Positions 19,602-29,642 of a DNA stretch of 64,000 bases are shown here, in pieces. Origin of the DNA: Moesziomyces globuligerus (taxonomy: Eukaryota > Basidiomycota > Ustilaginomycetes > Ustilaginales > Ustilaginaceae). The notes beneath the pieces are model-generated. The model did no database searches and had not been told where the DNA came from. It saw only the letters and a program-made list of their open reading frames with translations. The translations under genes and the position numbers were made by a program. Position 1 is the stretch's first letter. Every line of letters starts with the position of its first letter. The DNA is taken from NCBI GenBank assembly GCA_030849465.1, contig JARVLF010000015.1:1612001-1676000 (forward strand), given 5' to 3'.

Positions 19602-21422
19602 TTAGGCGATGTCGGCGAGATCGATCTCGGAGTCGAGGAAGGTGTAGTCAGCGTCGACCTCCTGGAGCCAGTCGTCGTCGTCGTCTGCTTGGGCGCTGGG
19701 GGAGGACGGGTCGTCTGAGTCCGAGTCGTGGGGGTGGAGGGGGCCGAATCGGGCTTCTGGGTTGAGGGAGGGGGGCTTGCGGGTAGGGTTGGAGGAGGGG
19801 TCGAAGATGTTTGCGAGGACGCGGTGGCGCGAGTGTTTAGCGGGAGGTTGGTGGACTGGTTCGAGGTGGAGACCTGCGAGGGCTGAATCCGGATCCTCGA
19901 CTGTGGTGGTCGGGGAGTGGACTGCATATAGGTTGCTGGTGCGGATTGGATCGAAGAGGGTGAATTCCTCGTCCTCGTCATGCGGTGGGCTAGGCTGGCT
20001 GTTTCGTCCATACAAGCGATAGGGTTGGATGTTGATCACCTTTCTGCCTCCACTGCCTTTGTGGGGTGAATCGTCGTCCGACAACTCGACCTCTCGAACC
20101 TGTCTCCATCCCACCGTGACCGATGGACTGCTGGCTACTTTGTGGCTGGTGGGACGGGTGGCACTGCTCGGTTGCGTGACTTCGGTGTACGGAGATGACG
20201 CGGCTCGCTGTACGGGACTCGAAAGGACATGGTCGAGGGAAAGGTCGTCGTCGACATCACTAGAGGGAAGCAGGGTGGTAGGGCGGGATTTGTGCTTCTT
20301 GGTCTGCGAGTCGTCGGAGCCCTCGCGCAGGCGACGACGACGCTGCACTTCCGCACCGAACAATCCCCCAACCGATCCAGCATCGTGCATCACCGCATCC
20401 TCCACTTCCACCACCATCCCACCCTCACTGCGAGGGCCGGAGGTGAGGACATCGACGGGACCGTGGCTGGAAGGCGAGGCGAAGAGCGGTCGAAAACTCG
20501 GTTTGCCACTGCTCCTCCGTGCTGACGCCTTGACCGGTGATGCACCGGGCTCATCGTCATCATCCCACATCGCTGTGTGCGCACCATGGGTCGTTACAGT
20601 GGGAGCTGGGGGATGGGAGGCTTTGCGTTGGCTCGCGAATCCGAAGGCAGCCAGACCACGCTGCGCGGGGCGAGGATCCGTGCCTGCCCTCCCCACCCTT
20701 CCGCCCGCGCGAGCCGGGGTCGGAGGCACATGTTCGCCCCTCAACCTCTTGCGTGCCTTTGTGCGCGGCGTGTACGCGACGAGCGCATGCCTCAACGCCG
20801 CATCCCGATCGACGCGACGTGGCGACTTGGTCGGCGTCAACCTCGACGCTGCCGCAACCTCTGTGCGCACTTTACTCGGCGAGGCCGTCACGTACTGCTG
20901 CTGCTGCTGCGGGGGACGGATTGGCGATTTGGACGGCGTAAACGCCTGCGTCCGCTGCGCCACAGCCACAAGCGGCGACCGCTTCGGCGTCATCTCTACA
21001 TCCACCACCGATCCCGTCGGACTCGCCTGCTCCACCACTCTGCTCCTCGACGGCGTGGCAAATGGATTCCCCCCTCCCGACGTCGGAGCCCGGTGCGATG
21101 AAGATCGCTTCGTCGGCGTGCGGAACGGGTTCTTGGACGGCGAGGCTGCCGAGACGGCTGGCTTGTGCTTCGACGGCGTCCTCGGTCCGTCCAGACGATC
21201 CCGTGAACTCGAGGCTCTGGCGGCGGTGGAAGCGGGCGGCTCGGAAACCTTGCGACTGGAACGCGGCTTGGAGCTCACATCGCCCCCGACCGCCTGCCAG
21301 GTATCGTAGGTGCCGGCGATCTTGGGATCGGCGAGGATGTCGCGCTTGGTGGGATCGCGACCGGTGCGTGCCTTGAACGCACGCTGCCACGTCTTGAGCT
21401 CCCGCCGCAGGATGTTCTCCAT
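19602..21422 (-). CDS. SLD2: DNA replication initiation factor Sld2/Drc1
   Basis: A 606-residue intronless gene. The N-terminal 45 residues, with LRRELKTWQRAFKARTG and GRDPTKRDILADPKIAGTYDTW, match the conserved Sld2/Drc1 start, which is related to the N terminus of RecQ4. The rest is Ser/Pro/Arg-rich with many SP and TP dipeptides (for example TPSKSP, TPTKSP and SPSKN), the pattern expected of a protein switched on by multi-site CDK phosphorylation so that it binds Dpb11/Cut5 and helps load GINS and polymerase epsilon at origins. The C terminus is acidic and ends EIDLADIA. The assignment rests mainly on the N-terminal block and the CDK-site-rich body. Confidence 0.75.
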   Translation of the reverse strand: MENILRRELKTWQRAFKARTGRDPTKRDILADPKIAGTYDTWQAVGGDVSSKPRSSRKVSEPPASTAARASSSRDRLDGPRTPSKHKPAVSAASPSKNPFRTPTKRSSSHRAPTSGGGNPFATPSRSRVVEQASPTGSVVDVEMTPKRSPLVAVAQRTQAFTPSKSPIRPPQQQQQYVTASPSKVRTEVAAASRLTPTKSPRRVDRDAALRHALVAYTPRTKARKRLRGEHVPPTPARAGGRVGRAGTDPRPAQRGLAAFGFASQRKASHPPAPTVTTHGAHTAMWDDDDEPGASPVKASARRSSGKPSFRPLFASPSSHGPVDVLTSGPRSEGGMVVEVEDAVMHDAGSVGGLFGAEVQRRRRLREGSDDSQTKKHKSRPTTLLPSSDVDDDLSLDHVLSSPVQRAASSPYTEVTQPSSATRPTSHKVASSPSVTVGWRQVREVELSDDDSPHKGSGGRKVINIQPYRLYGRNSQPSPPHDEDEEFTLFDPIRTSNLYAVHSPTTTVEDPDSALAGLHLEPVHQPPAKHSRHRVLANIFDPSSNPTRKPPSLNPEARFGPLHPHDSDSDDPSSPSAQADDDDDWLQEVDADYTFLDSEIDLADIA

Positions 21423-22068
21423 CTTCGTTGCTGCTGCTGCTGATTCTCCCCTGGAGCACGGAGGATGACGAGGGCGAGAGGAGGTGTGCGTACGAGGTCG
21501 AGTGGTGTGAGAAGATCAGGAGGTGAGGTGTTGCCAAGACAACAAACCGTGTGGAGCAGCCGGCGCGGGCGGCTCTGAGGCGGCCAAATTTACGCGTCGC
21601 GCGCGTCACGCCGCTTCGCCGCGGTCGAACCTTGTTAGATCACGCTGTTGTCGGGGCGGGTTCGGGCACCATGGCTCAGCTTGCGTCTTAGGCAAGGCAT
21701 GAACGTCGAGACGCAAAGCGGGGCCGGTGAGCGACATGCAGCAGCATTGACAAAGATGGTCATGCTCAGCAGGCTCCCGTGAGTGGAAGTCAGGCTGGGC
21801 AGCATCGGAGTTACGGGTGCGGGGGTTAGCGTTGCTTCGGCAATTTCTCCTGAGGATGCTCTCATGCCCCCAGCACTTCCCCGCGGGCACTGCCAAAAAA
21901 GTGGCTCGAGACCCTGCGCCTCTCATGGCAGCAAGGGTCCGTGTTGGGTCAGATGCTCCACCGCACTGCCCGCCCTTAGCTAGATGCCGCCCTCCCCGCT
22001 GGCTTTGGCCAGAGCATCCTATCTACTCTTCCCCCGCCATCTCGCTCACGCTTGAAGGCTCTGCAACC
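21423..22068. other. Divergent promoter region between SLD2 and the PNPOx-FNR gene
   Basis: About 650 bp shared by two divergent starts. GC-rich, with a short plus-strand frame continuous with the downstream gene upstream of its ATG. I saw no specific binding motif. Confidence 0.45.
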
Positions 22069-24153
22069 ATGGCGATGCCGCACGAGTGGCACGCGGGCGA
22101 GCTGTACATCCAGACGCAGCTCGGCTACAAGGATGCCGTCGCCGGCGCCCATCCCATCTTTCAGCCGCAGCTGAGCGTTCAGCACCAGCAGTTCCACACC
22201 CAGCTCAACCTCCTCCCAGTCTGCACCCTCGACGCGCGCGGTCGCCCCTGGGGATCGTTCCTCGCAGCCAAGGATGGCCGGACCGGCTTCATCTCGTCGC
22301 CGTCCTTGACCACGCTCATCGCAGCCCAGATGAAGCTGCACGACCACCATCCCGTCGAGATGGCGCTGCGCGAGGGCGCGAAATTCGGCATGACGCATCT
22401 CGTCACCAACGACGACAGGGACTACCAGGGCCCTGCGCTCAAGCTCATCGCCGGCGTCGGCGTCATGTTCGACAACAGAAGCAGGAACAAGCTCGCCGGA
22501 TTCATCAACGAGCGCAACATCGGGACGAGCGAGGATCGGACGATCCAGGTCGAGGTCATGGAGAGTCTCGGCAACTGCCCAAAGTACATCAACACGCGCA
22601 GCCTCGTTCCAAACCCGAGCCACAGCCCCAAGACACTCCATAAGAATCTTGACCTGGCGCCCGGTCAGCAACTCCCACAGGAGACGCTCAGGCATGTCGC
22701 CCAGGCCGACGCCGTCTTCCTCGCTACGCGCTACACCAGTCCGGTGCAGACCATCTTCAAGTCGCATCTCGGCATCAACATCCGAGGCGGCAAGCCGGGC
22801 TTTGTGCGCATCGCCACCGAGACGGTCACCGACAGCAGCGGCAACAAGGCGCGGCGCCAGGTGGCCTACCTCCCCGACTACTCGGGCAACCGCTTCATGA
22901 GCTCGCTCGGCAACATCCACTCGGACAAGGTCGCCGGCATCACCGTTCCACTCATGCGCAAGGGCCAGCCCATCGATGTCGTCTACCTCACTGGCGACGC
23001 AGAAGTGCTGCTCGGCAAGCAGTCGACCGCCATCTTCCCCGGAGTGCGCACTTGCGTCAGGATCGACATTACCGGATTTATGCACGTGCAGGATGCGGTG
23101 CCACTCATGCCCGAAGCATTCGACCCGTCGCAAGGCGTCGAAGACTTCGAACACAAGGGCGACGATGGTGTCGGCTGGAGTCCGTACAATCCTCCGGTGC
23201 GTCGACTGCGAGCTGAGCTCTCGTCCACTCTCGACAACTTTTCAGAGACCGAGTCGTCGCATGCTGGCAACCAGGCGAACATTGCCGCATTCGAGCAGCA
23301 CACCCCTGACTTGGCTACGATCACCTTCAAGCTCGCCCAGCCGGTCATGTACCGCGCGGGACAGCATGTGATCGTCGACTGCGGCGCGTTGCTCGATGCG
23401 CATGTCACCGAGTACAAGCACATGTCGGACAAGTACGGCGGTGAGCAGGAGCTCAACGATTCGGGTATGCGGACGTGGACGATCAGCTCGGCTCCATCCG
23501 CACCCAACACCCCTCAGGACAGCATTACCGTGACTATGCGTCGAGTCGACAAGGGCTTGATCACGCCCAAGATGTTTGCGATCGCGGCAAAAGCGGGCGT
23601 GGACAAGCCTGTGGCGGAGCTGCCCGTGCTCGGGGTAGGTGGAGACTTTGTCCTTCCGACCGAGCTCGGCGCGCAGACGAAGCTGCTGTGGATTGCGTCC
23701 GGTATGGGCATCACGCCGTTCCTGTCGTTCCTTGCCTCGTTACGCACCTCCCCGCCGAGCACAAGCGTCGACATCAGCATGATCCTTGCGGTACGCAGAG
23801 CCGAGGCGGCTGCTATACTCGAGCTCATCCGCAAGGCCGCTGGGCTGGACACTTCGCCTTCGTCTCTGAAGGGTGCGCTGAGTCTGCACATCGTTTCCGC
23901 TGGCCTGCAAGACGCGGAGGCACCGTTGGCCGGAACATCAGATACTGATGGCTTGCGAGTAAGCGTGACGAGGCACAGTCAGCGATTGGATTCAAAGCTC
24001 TTGCTCGACATCAGCGGCGCTGAGACGACGAGCGCAGACAAGCCCGAGGCATGGGTGTGCGTCTCCCCTTCGCTAGAAGCTTCGGTGATGCAGACGCTGC
24101 AAGATGCAGGTTGGACTGCAGCCAAGTTGCATCGCGAGTCGTTCTCCTTCTGA
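22069..24153 (+). CDS. PNPOx-like FMN-binding domain fused to ferredoxin-reductase-like FAD/NAD domain
   Basis: A 694-residue intronless protein. Residues 1 to about 330 resemble the pyridoxamine-5'-phosphate-oxidase-like split barrel: MPHEWHAGELYIQTQLGY, LPVCTLDARGRPWGSFLA and a later LTGDAEVLLG. Residues from about 375 resemble ferredoxin-NADP-reductase modules: HVIVDCG, an FAD-type RTWTISSAPS (about 468), and a nucleotide-binding WIASGMGITPFLSFLASL (about 540). The C-terminal end (WVCVSPSLEASVMQTLQDAGW) is the usual last helix and strand, and no [2Fe-2S] domain follows. Such fusions occur in fungi and are generally of unknown substrate, so it should be a flavin-dependent oxidoreductase. 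The ATG at 22069 follows CAACC; the frame is open upstream but the extension has no family features. Confidence 0.75.
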   Translation: MAMPHEWHAGELYIQTQLGYKDAVAGAHPIFQPQLSVQHQQFHTQLNLLPVCTLDARGRPWGSFLAAKDGRTGFISSPSLTTLIAAQMKLHDHHPVEMALREGAKFGMTHLVTNDDRDYQGPALKLIAGVGVMFDNRSRNKLAGFINERNIGTSEDRTIQVEVMESLGNCPKYINTRSLVPNPSHSPKTLHKNLDLAPGQQLPQETLRHVAQADAVFLATRYTSPVQTIFKSHLGINIRGGKPGFVRIATETVTDSSGNKARRQVAYLPDYSGNRFMSSLGNIHSDKVAGITVPLMRKGQPIDVVYLTGDAEVLLGKQSTAIFPGVRTCVRIDITGFMHVQDAVPLMPEAFDPSQGVEDFEHKGDDGVGWSPYNPPVRRLRAELSSTLDNFSETESSHAGNQANIAAFEQHTPDLATITFKLAQPVMYRAGQHVIVDCGALLDAHVTEYKHMSDKYGGEQELNDSGMRTWTISSAPSAPNTPQDSITVTMRRVDKGLITPKMFAIAAKAGVDKPVAELPVLGVGGDFVLPTELGAQTKLLWIASGMGITPFLSFLASLRTSPPSTSVDISMILAVRRAEAAAILELIRKAAGLDTSPSSLKGALSLHIVSAGLQDAEAPLAGTSDTDGLRVSVTRHSQRLDSKLLLDISGAETTSADKPEAWVCVSPSLEASVMQTLQDAGWTAAKLHRESFSF

Positions 24154-26689
24154 GAGACGTCTTCTCGCTCTGCTACTGTAGCTTACTATTTGATGCGCGG
24201 ATGATCCTGCACAGTAATGGAAGGATGCTCGATACCCAACAGTGTAGCTGATTGCTTGTGTGTATGCCCCTGATGTGGGCAGTGCAACGTGGGTGCTCAC
24301 ATGTGCACTCGCAGGAATATCATGCTGAGACCGCAAGTCGTTCGGAAGGCCCAGCCAGGGTCCGTCGGGCGCGTTGTCTCGCACAGCGCCCTGTGCAGCA
24401 GGCGCGGTGGGATGTGATCCGACAAATTCGTTCTAGATCCACTTGGGCTGACAGGTCACAATTCTTGGAATCAGCTTGGACGCAACGCAGATGCAATGCA
24501 CGCCGCACCTCGGCGAACACACCAGACTCTGCGCTCAGAAAGGTCTCGGTGGTCTAGCCAGTGCAAGGTAGAGTTAAGTGGGCTGCGGCTCCCTTCCATC
24601 TCCGAGCGTTGCTGTGAGTCGGTAGAGGGATGGCGACGCCCACCAGACGGCAAGGTAGCAATGTCACATTGAGGTTACAGCGATACATTGTCTCAGCTCG
24701 CACGGATCAGCAGGCGCTAAGCACGAGGCGATGCTGGGGCAGAAGACTAGATTCGGGGCAGCAGAGGCCAACCGTTGTGCCTAACACCTGCCTGCGGTTC
24801 TGCTGACAGCTGTCAGATGTATGTGCTCAAGGCGAGGGGGAAGGACGCTGTGGAGGCGAGCGTTGGTTCAGATCGGGGAGCGAGGAATTGATCGCCCGTC
24901 CGGTCAAATGTGCAGAGGCGCATGAATTGAGGCGAGTAGCGGGCGTTGATCGAAGCGATGCCCTGATGATCCAAGAGCATCGGAACGCCCGAACGTGGCT
25001 GACCCTAGCGGTCACATTACGCCAAGAGTGCTCGCGATTCTCTCTCCTCAAGCTCCCTATACATCAGCTTGCGGACATGCCGACAACGCCAGCAGCGAAC
25101 ACTTGGCCGGAATGGGTGACGCTCCGGCGCAGAACGGAATCGGAGAGTCGAGCCCGTGCTGCCGACTCGAGTGTTCTTCGCGAATCACATCCACACACAG
25201 GCCTTGAGCGGGCGTGAGTGATCCGCAGTTCTAGGCCGCGGCGCGGCGACTAGGGCGGTGGGCCGCGGGATCGAAATCTTGACCTCGTGCGCTCTGGGTG
25301 AGATCGCACGATTCGATCAATTCCCGCCCAAAATGGGCCTCTGCTCACGCTCAGCACGGAGATACCGAAGCAGCTCGCTGCGTCCGCTGGCAGGCAAGCC
25401 AGCAGGCTTTGGATTCGGAAAAGAAAAAAAAAAAGAATTTGTGTTCAAACCCCTTGCCCCTGCTTCTGGCGGACCAGCGTTGGCTGCATTGCACGCCGCA
25501 GCGGCCGATGATTTCGTGCGAATTTGCATCCCCTATCCGGCCGTTGCAACCTGCCGCTGCGGCTGCCGTCTTAGCCTTGGCTTGCTGGCTTGCGGCGTAG
25601 GCTCGCCTGTCCTCTGCCGGTCCCATCTCGGAAGTAAGTTTGAATTGGGCTCTTGGCGGTGGCTGGTTGCGCAGTATGGGGATGTACTGCATGGCTGGCT
25701 GTGATCTGATAGCTGGCAGCTGGCAGCAACGTGCGCGGGTGGGGGTGAGCTGGTCGCGGACACCCGGCGCGCTGCTTGGCCGAGAGTAGAGGATGCGGTG
25801 TCGGGTTGGGCTGGGCTGGGCTGGGCTATGGTGTGCTCTTCTGCAAGCAAAGTGGGTGTGCTTGGCCTGGCTTGCATGGCCAAGCTCCATTGACTGACGG
25901 GCGGGTGGGTGCGCGCCTCATCCGACTGGCTGCAATCGGCTGACTGGGCTGCCAGCACTCGGAAAGCAAGCCAGCGAGCCCAGCGGCTGCAGCCGTCAGC
26001 GCGGCGCGGTCTGGCCTCGGAGCCAATTCGACTTGACACGCACATCCACACCCGCCCGGCTGGTCCTCTCTGGGCTGGCTGCATTTGCCAGTCAAGTCAG
26101 CTGCCCGTGTCGGTTTGCGAGCCTCGGTCTGCATCGCCCGCTGCTGCTCTGCCACTTTGCCTGCCACAGCACTGCGACGCCCGCTGCCCTGCTTTTCCAC
26201 GCCCAGCCCCACCCGACACTCCGCTTGAGGCTAGCACCGGTCATCGCTCTTGTCCCTTTCCATTCCACCACTCCTTGTTCCTCGTCACCATCCGCGCCGT
26301 CCCCATCCTCTCTATCGTTTGGGTCCATCGGCTAAGTCGGCGACATCCTCTCTAGCATCATCCTGCCCCGCTTCGCTGCCTCGACCCCTGCACGCACCGT
26401 CGCTTTCACCACCTCATCCACGGCTCTGAAGCTACTTTTTACTTCTCAATCGAACGATCTTCCCAAACGATCGATCTGATCCACAACCACCACTCGCATC
26501 TCCATTGCACCATTCAGCACAGCGACGCCAGCCTTGTTCGTCATTGCTTTTTCGACATCCGCTACATCGTGTCACCTTGGCGGCTTGAATCCTCATCTCC
26601 GTCCAGCCCAGCTTCCTGTCCACCCACAGGCCTAGCTCACCCACATCGCTCCGCCTCTTTCGCACCCACCGCCACCCGCACCTGCCACC
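24154..26689. other. Long upstream region of casein kinase I
   Basis: A 2.5-kb gap between two plus-strand genes. It holds the PNPOx-FNR 3' end, an A-rich tract at 25420-25437, a (TGGGC)4 array at 25807-25826 within a GGCT/AGCC-rich region, and a C/T-rich leader from about 26230 to the casein kinase ATG. I saw no coding signal. Confidence 0.5.
25807..25826. repeat. (TGGGC)4 pentanucleotide array
   Basis: Four exact head-to-tail TGGGC units, embedded in a longer region of GGCTGG and CCAGCC motifs upstream of casein kinase I. Confidence 0.85.
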
Positions 26690-27995
26690 ATGGATCTTCG
26701 CGTCGGCGGCAAGTACCGCATCGGTAAGAAGATCGGCTCCGGATCTTTCGGTGACATCTACCTCGGCATCAACATCATCTCGGGTGAAGAGGTCGCCATC
26801 AAGCTTGAGTCCATCAAGGCCAAGCACCCTCAGCTCGAGTATGAGGCCAAGGTCTACAAGACCCTTGCCGGCGGTGTCGGCGTCCCCTTTGTCCGTTGGT
26901 ACGGCCAGGAGTGCGACTACAACGCCATGGTCATCGACCTCCTCGGCCCCTCCCTCGAGGACCTCTTCAACTTCTGCAACCGAAAGTTCTCCCTCAAGAC
27001 TGTTCTCCTTCTCGCTGATCAGATGGTATGTATTCTTTTGGCGCGCACCTCACCTTCCATCTGCGACACAGCCCGTCGCCTTTGTGGTCCGGGCCTCACC
27101 GCAGATCTCAGCGACGCTGCCGCCCCCCTTCTCGTCGTTCACAGGCTTCAGATCCACTGACCTTCCCGCCCCTCTCCTCCTCCTCGCCTTGCTCGTATTG
27201 CAGATCTCGCGCATCGAGTACATCCACTCGCGAAACTTCATCCACCGTGACATCAAGCCCGACAACTTCCTCATGGGCATCGGCAAGCGAGGCAACCAGG
27301 TCAACGTCATCGACTTTGGTCTCGCCAAGAAGTACCGTGACCCCAAGACCCACCTTCACATCCCCTACAGAGAGAACAAGAACCTCACCGGTACCGCTCG
27401 ATACACCTCCATCAACACCCATCTCGGTGTCGAGCAGTCCCGACGTGACGATCTCGAGAGCTTGGGCTACGTCCTCATGTACTTCCTCCGCGGCTCCCTC
27501 CCGTGGCAGGGCCTCAAGGCTGCTACCAAGAAGCAGAAGTACGACCGCATCATGGAGAAGAAGATGACCACCCCGACCGAGCTCCTCTGCCGAGGCTTCC
27601 CCTCGGAAATGGCCATCTACCTCAACTGCTGCCGCTCCCTCCGCTTCGACGACAAGCCCGACTACTCCTACCTCCGCAAGCTCTTCCGCGACCTCTTCGT
27701 CCGCGAGGGCTTCCAGTACGACTACGTCTTCGACTGGTCTATCCAGCAGCGCAGCGAGGACGCCAAGGTCGAGCCTTTCGTCAAGCAGCAGGCTGCCGTC
27801 CAGCAGCAGGCCGCGGCTCAGCTGCCCCGCCGCAAGGTGCTGCCTCAGGAGGGTGAGGAGGCCGTCAACAACGGCATGGACACCACTCGTGCTGCCCACG
27901 GCACCGCCCGCCCCGCCGACAAAGCCTACCTGGCTCAGACCCTCGCTGGCTCTTCTCGACCTCTCAAGCGCGACGACCAGCCCAACTACTACTAA
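26690..27995 (+). CDS. HRR25: Casein kinase I, delta/epsilon type (Hrr25/Hhp1-like)
   Basis: Two exons, 26690..27025 and 27204..27995, with a 178-bp GT-AG intron after LLADQM, give 375 residues. The intron removes frame breaks and rejoins the kinase between LLADQM and ISRIEYIHS. Key residues: glycine loop IGSGSFG (15-21), VAIKLE with Lys38, HRDIKPDN with Asp128, DFGLAKKY (about 149), and the CK1-specific [13 protein letters not shown] and [11 protein letters not shown] blocks. Lys38 and Asp128 fall at the same numbers as in mammalian CK1 delta. The tail is short, Gln/Ala-rich, and ends QPNYY. CK1 acts in DNA repair, vesicle traffic and ribosome maturation. The ATG lies in a CCACC context. Confidence 0.93.
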
Positions 27996-29642
27996 GCGGC
28001 TTGGCTTACGCTGCGGCGTCAGAGATTCTCGCTCGCTTTTCGCATTTCGCGCCCAGGCAAGCCTTTCCGCCTCCTCGGAGTATCCGGGCACGGCTGGTTG
28101 CGACTACGCGCGTCTTTCCGCCTGGGTTAAGGGTTAAGCCGAACCAGACATCGCCCGATCGCCTGCACCTCGTTTACACTGGCGTTTCCCCCGATGCTGC
28201 TGGTCGCGCCTGGACTCTGACGAACCGCCGCCACGCATGACTTTGGTCCTTTTCAACACACGCTCTTTTGGATATACGAATGGATCGGACCCCTATTTCG
28301 GCATGGACGGTCGCGCAATGCTTGGTGTTTGATCATGCAGCTCACGCAACGGCGTGGGCATTTCTTCACAACGACTTCCTCGCGGATATGCGAGAGGGCT
28401 TCGGTGGAATTCAAGGACAGGTGTCCGAGCATGATCATTTCTACCACCAAGCTGCAAGCAGGTTCCGCACTGCTGCCTTCGGGACTTCTTGCGTCTTTCA
28501 GAGCAGCACTCCGGCTTTGATCCTGCTTGTCCAGGCGCGACGTTAACAATGCCGTCTTTTTCACGATCCACTTCCGTCCAGAGCGTCTCGACTCTTTCTC
28601 TCATCAGCACTCAGTATCTCTCCCCTCACATCCATCCTCGCAAATCGTTGTCACTTTCTTCCTCATACTGGTTTTGGACGCAGCGCTGCGTGCAGGCTCG
28701 CCTCGCCCTCCTCGTCTCAGCGCATCGTGATTCGATGCAGCCCGTCGCACCGACGCTGTCTCGCAGCCTGCACCAGTGCTGCACCCAGCCCAGCCACGCG
28801 CCAACTGCCAACACGGTCTTTACTCGGTCCTTATGCATGCCCCCCCCCCCCCCCCCTTCCTTTCTTTCCCCTTCTCTCATCCATGGTCTTTCCATCTCGT
28901 CCCACCTCTCTTGTCGACTCGGTTCGCTGGAGCGCACTTCACCGCGATTTGCGACCCCCCGACAACCGCGTCTGTTTTTACTCTCCACTCCTGTCGTCAC
29001 TCGATTTGTCCTCAATCACATCATGCCCGTATGACTTGTGCCCCCCCTCAACCCCGTGGATGCGTGTCTTGTGAACTGTGCAAAAGTAGGCGCTTAGTCA
29101 ACTTTGAGGAGAGGGTGTGGGCGGATAAGACGTACGGATGCGATTCCTCACTGGAGGAGTAAGGCTGAAGGTGCCAGGCTCACCCGTCGATCCTTGCCCC
29201 CGCGCAGATGCCGCTCTGAACGAGCTCAAAGCCTTGCAGTGCTGCGCGTGACATCCTGTACCCCCGCAACTGCCAGATCACATTGCCAACTCCAACCGCT
29301 CTTGACAGCTTGACTTCTTGGTCGTCCCAGCACCGATTGATTGCCCTATCGACCCGACCGACTTTGCAGATTGCTCCATGGCCCCGTCTGACCTTCGTCT
29401 CCGCAGGCCGAAAGGACGAGGTCGGACAGCAGCACTGAGAAGCTGAGATATTGCGAGCTCCATCGTGGACCCCCTCCTCCCTTTGTGCGAGAATCGAGGC
29501 AGACCTTGCAACCACGTCGAAAAAGCAGCGACGGCCGAGCAACACACACACCACAGCCCCCTCACCACACCAGACTTTCACACCGCAGACCGAGCACTGA
29601 GATGAACAATGCTACATTCAACGTTGGCGCGTGCGGGCTTGA
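27996..29642. other. Convergent intergenic region with poly-C tract
   Basis: A 1.65-kb spacer between the casein kinase I and RPN5 3' ends, long for a convergent gap. It contains a C17 run at 28840-28856 inside a C/T-rich stretch (about 28540-29060). A plus-strand frame from an ATG at 28549 spans about 160 codons but is low-complexity and has no recognisable domain, so I do not call it a gene. A single PRE-like match lies at 29478-29486. Confidence 0.45.
28840..28856 (+). repeat. C17 homopolymer
   Basis: Seventeen consecutive cytosines directly after TTATGCATG. It is the longest homopolymer I saw in the window and a likely length-variable site. Confidence 0.85.

Noticed and set aside
24154..26689. 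tRNA genes or mobile elements in the large gaps
   Set aside because: I looked for B-box-like GGTTCGANNCC, terminal inverted repeats and reverse-transcriptase or transposase motifs in the long intergenic regions and found none convincing.
28549..29034. 160-codon frame downstream of casein kinase I
   Set aside because: Low-complexity Ser/Pro/Leu composition across the poly-C tract, and no homologue recognised.
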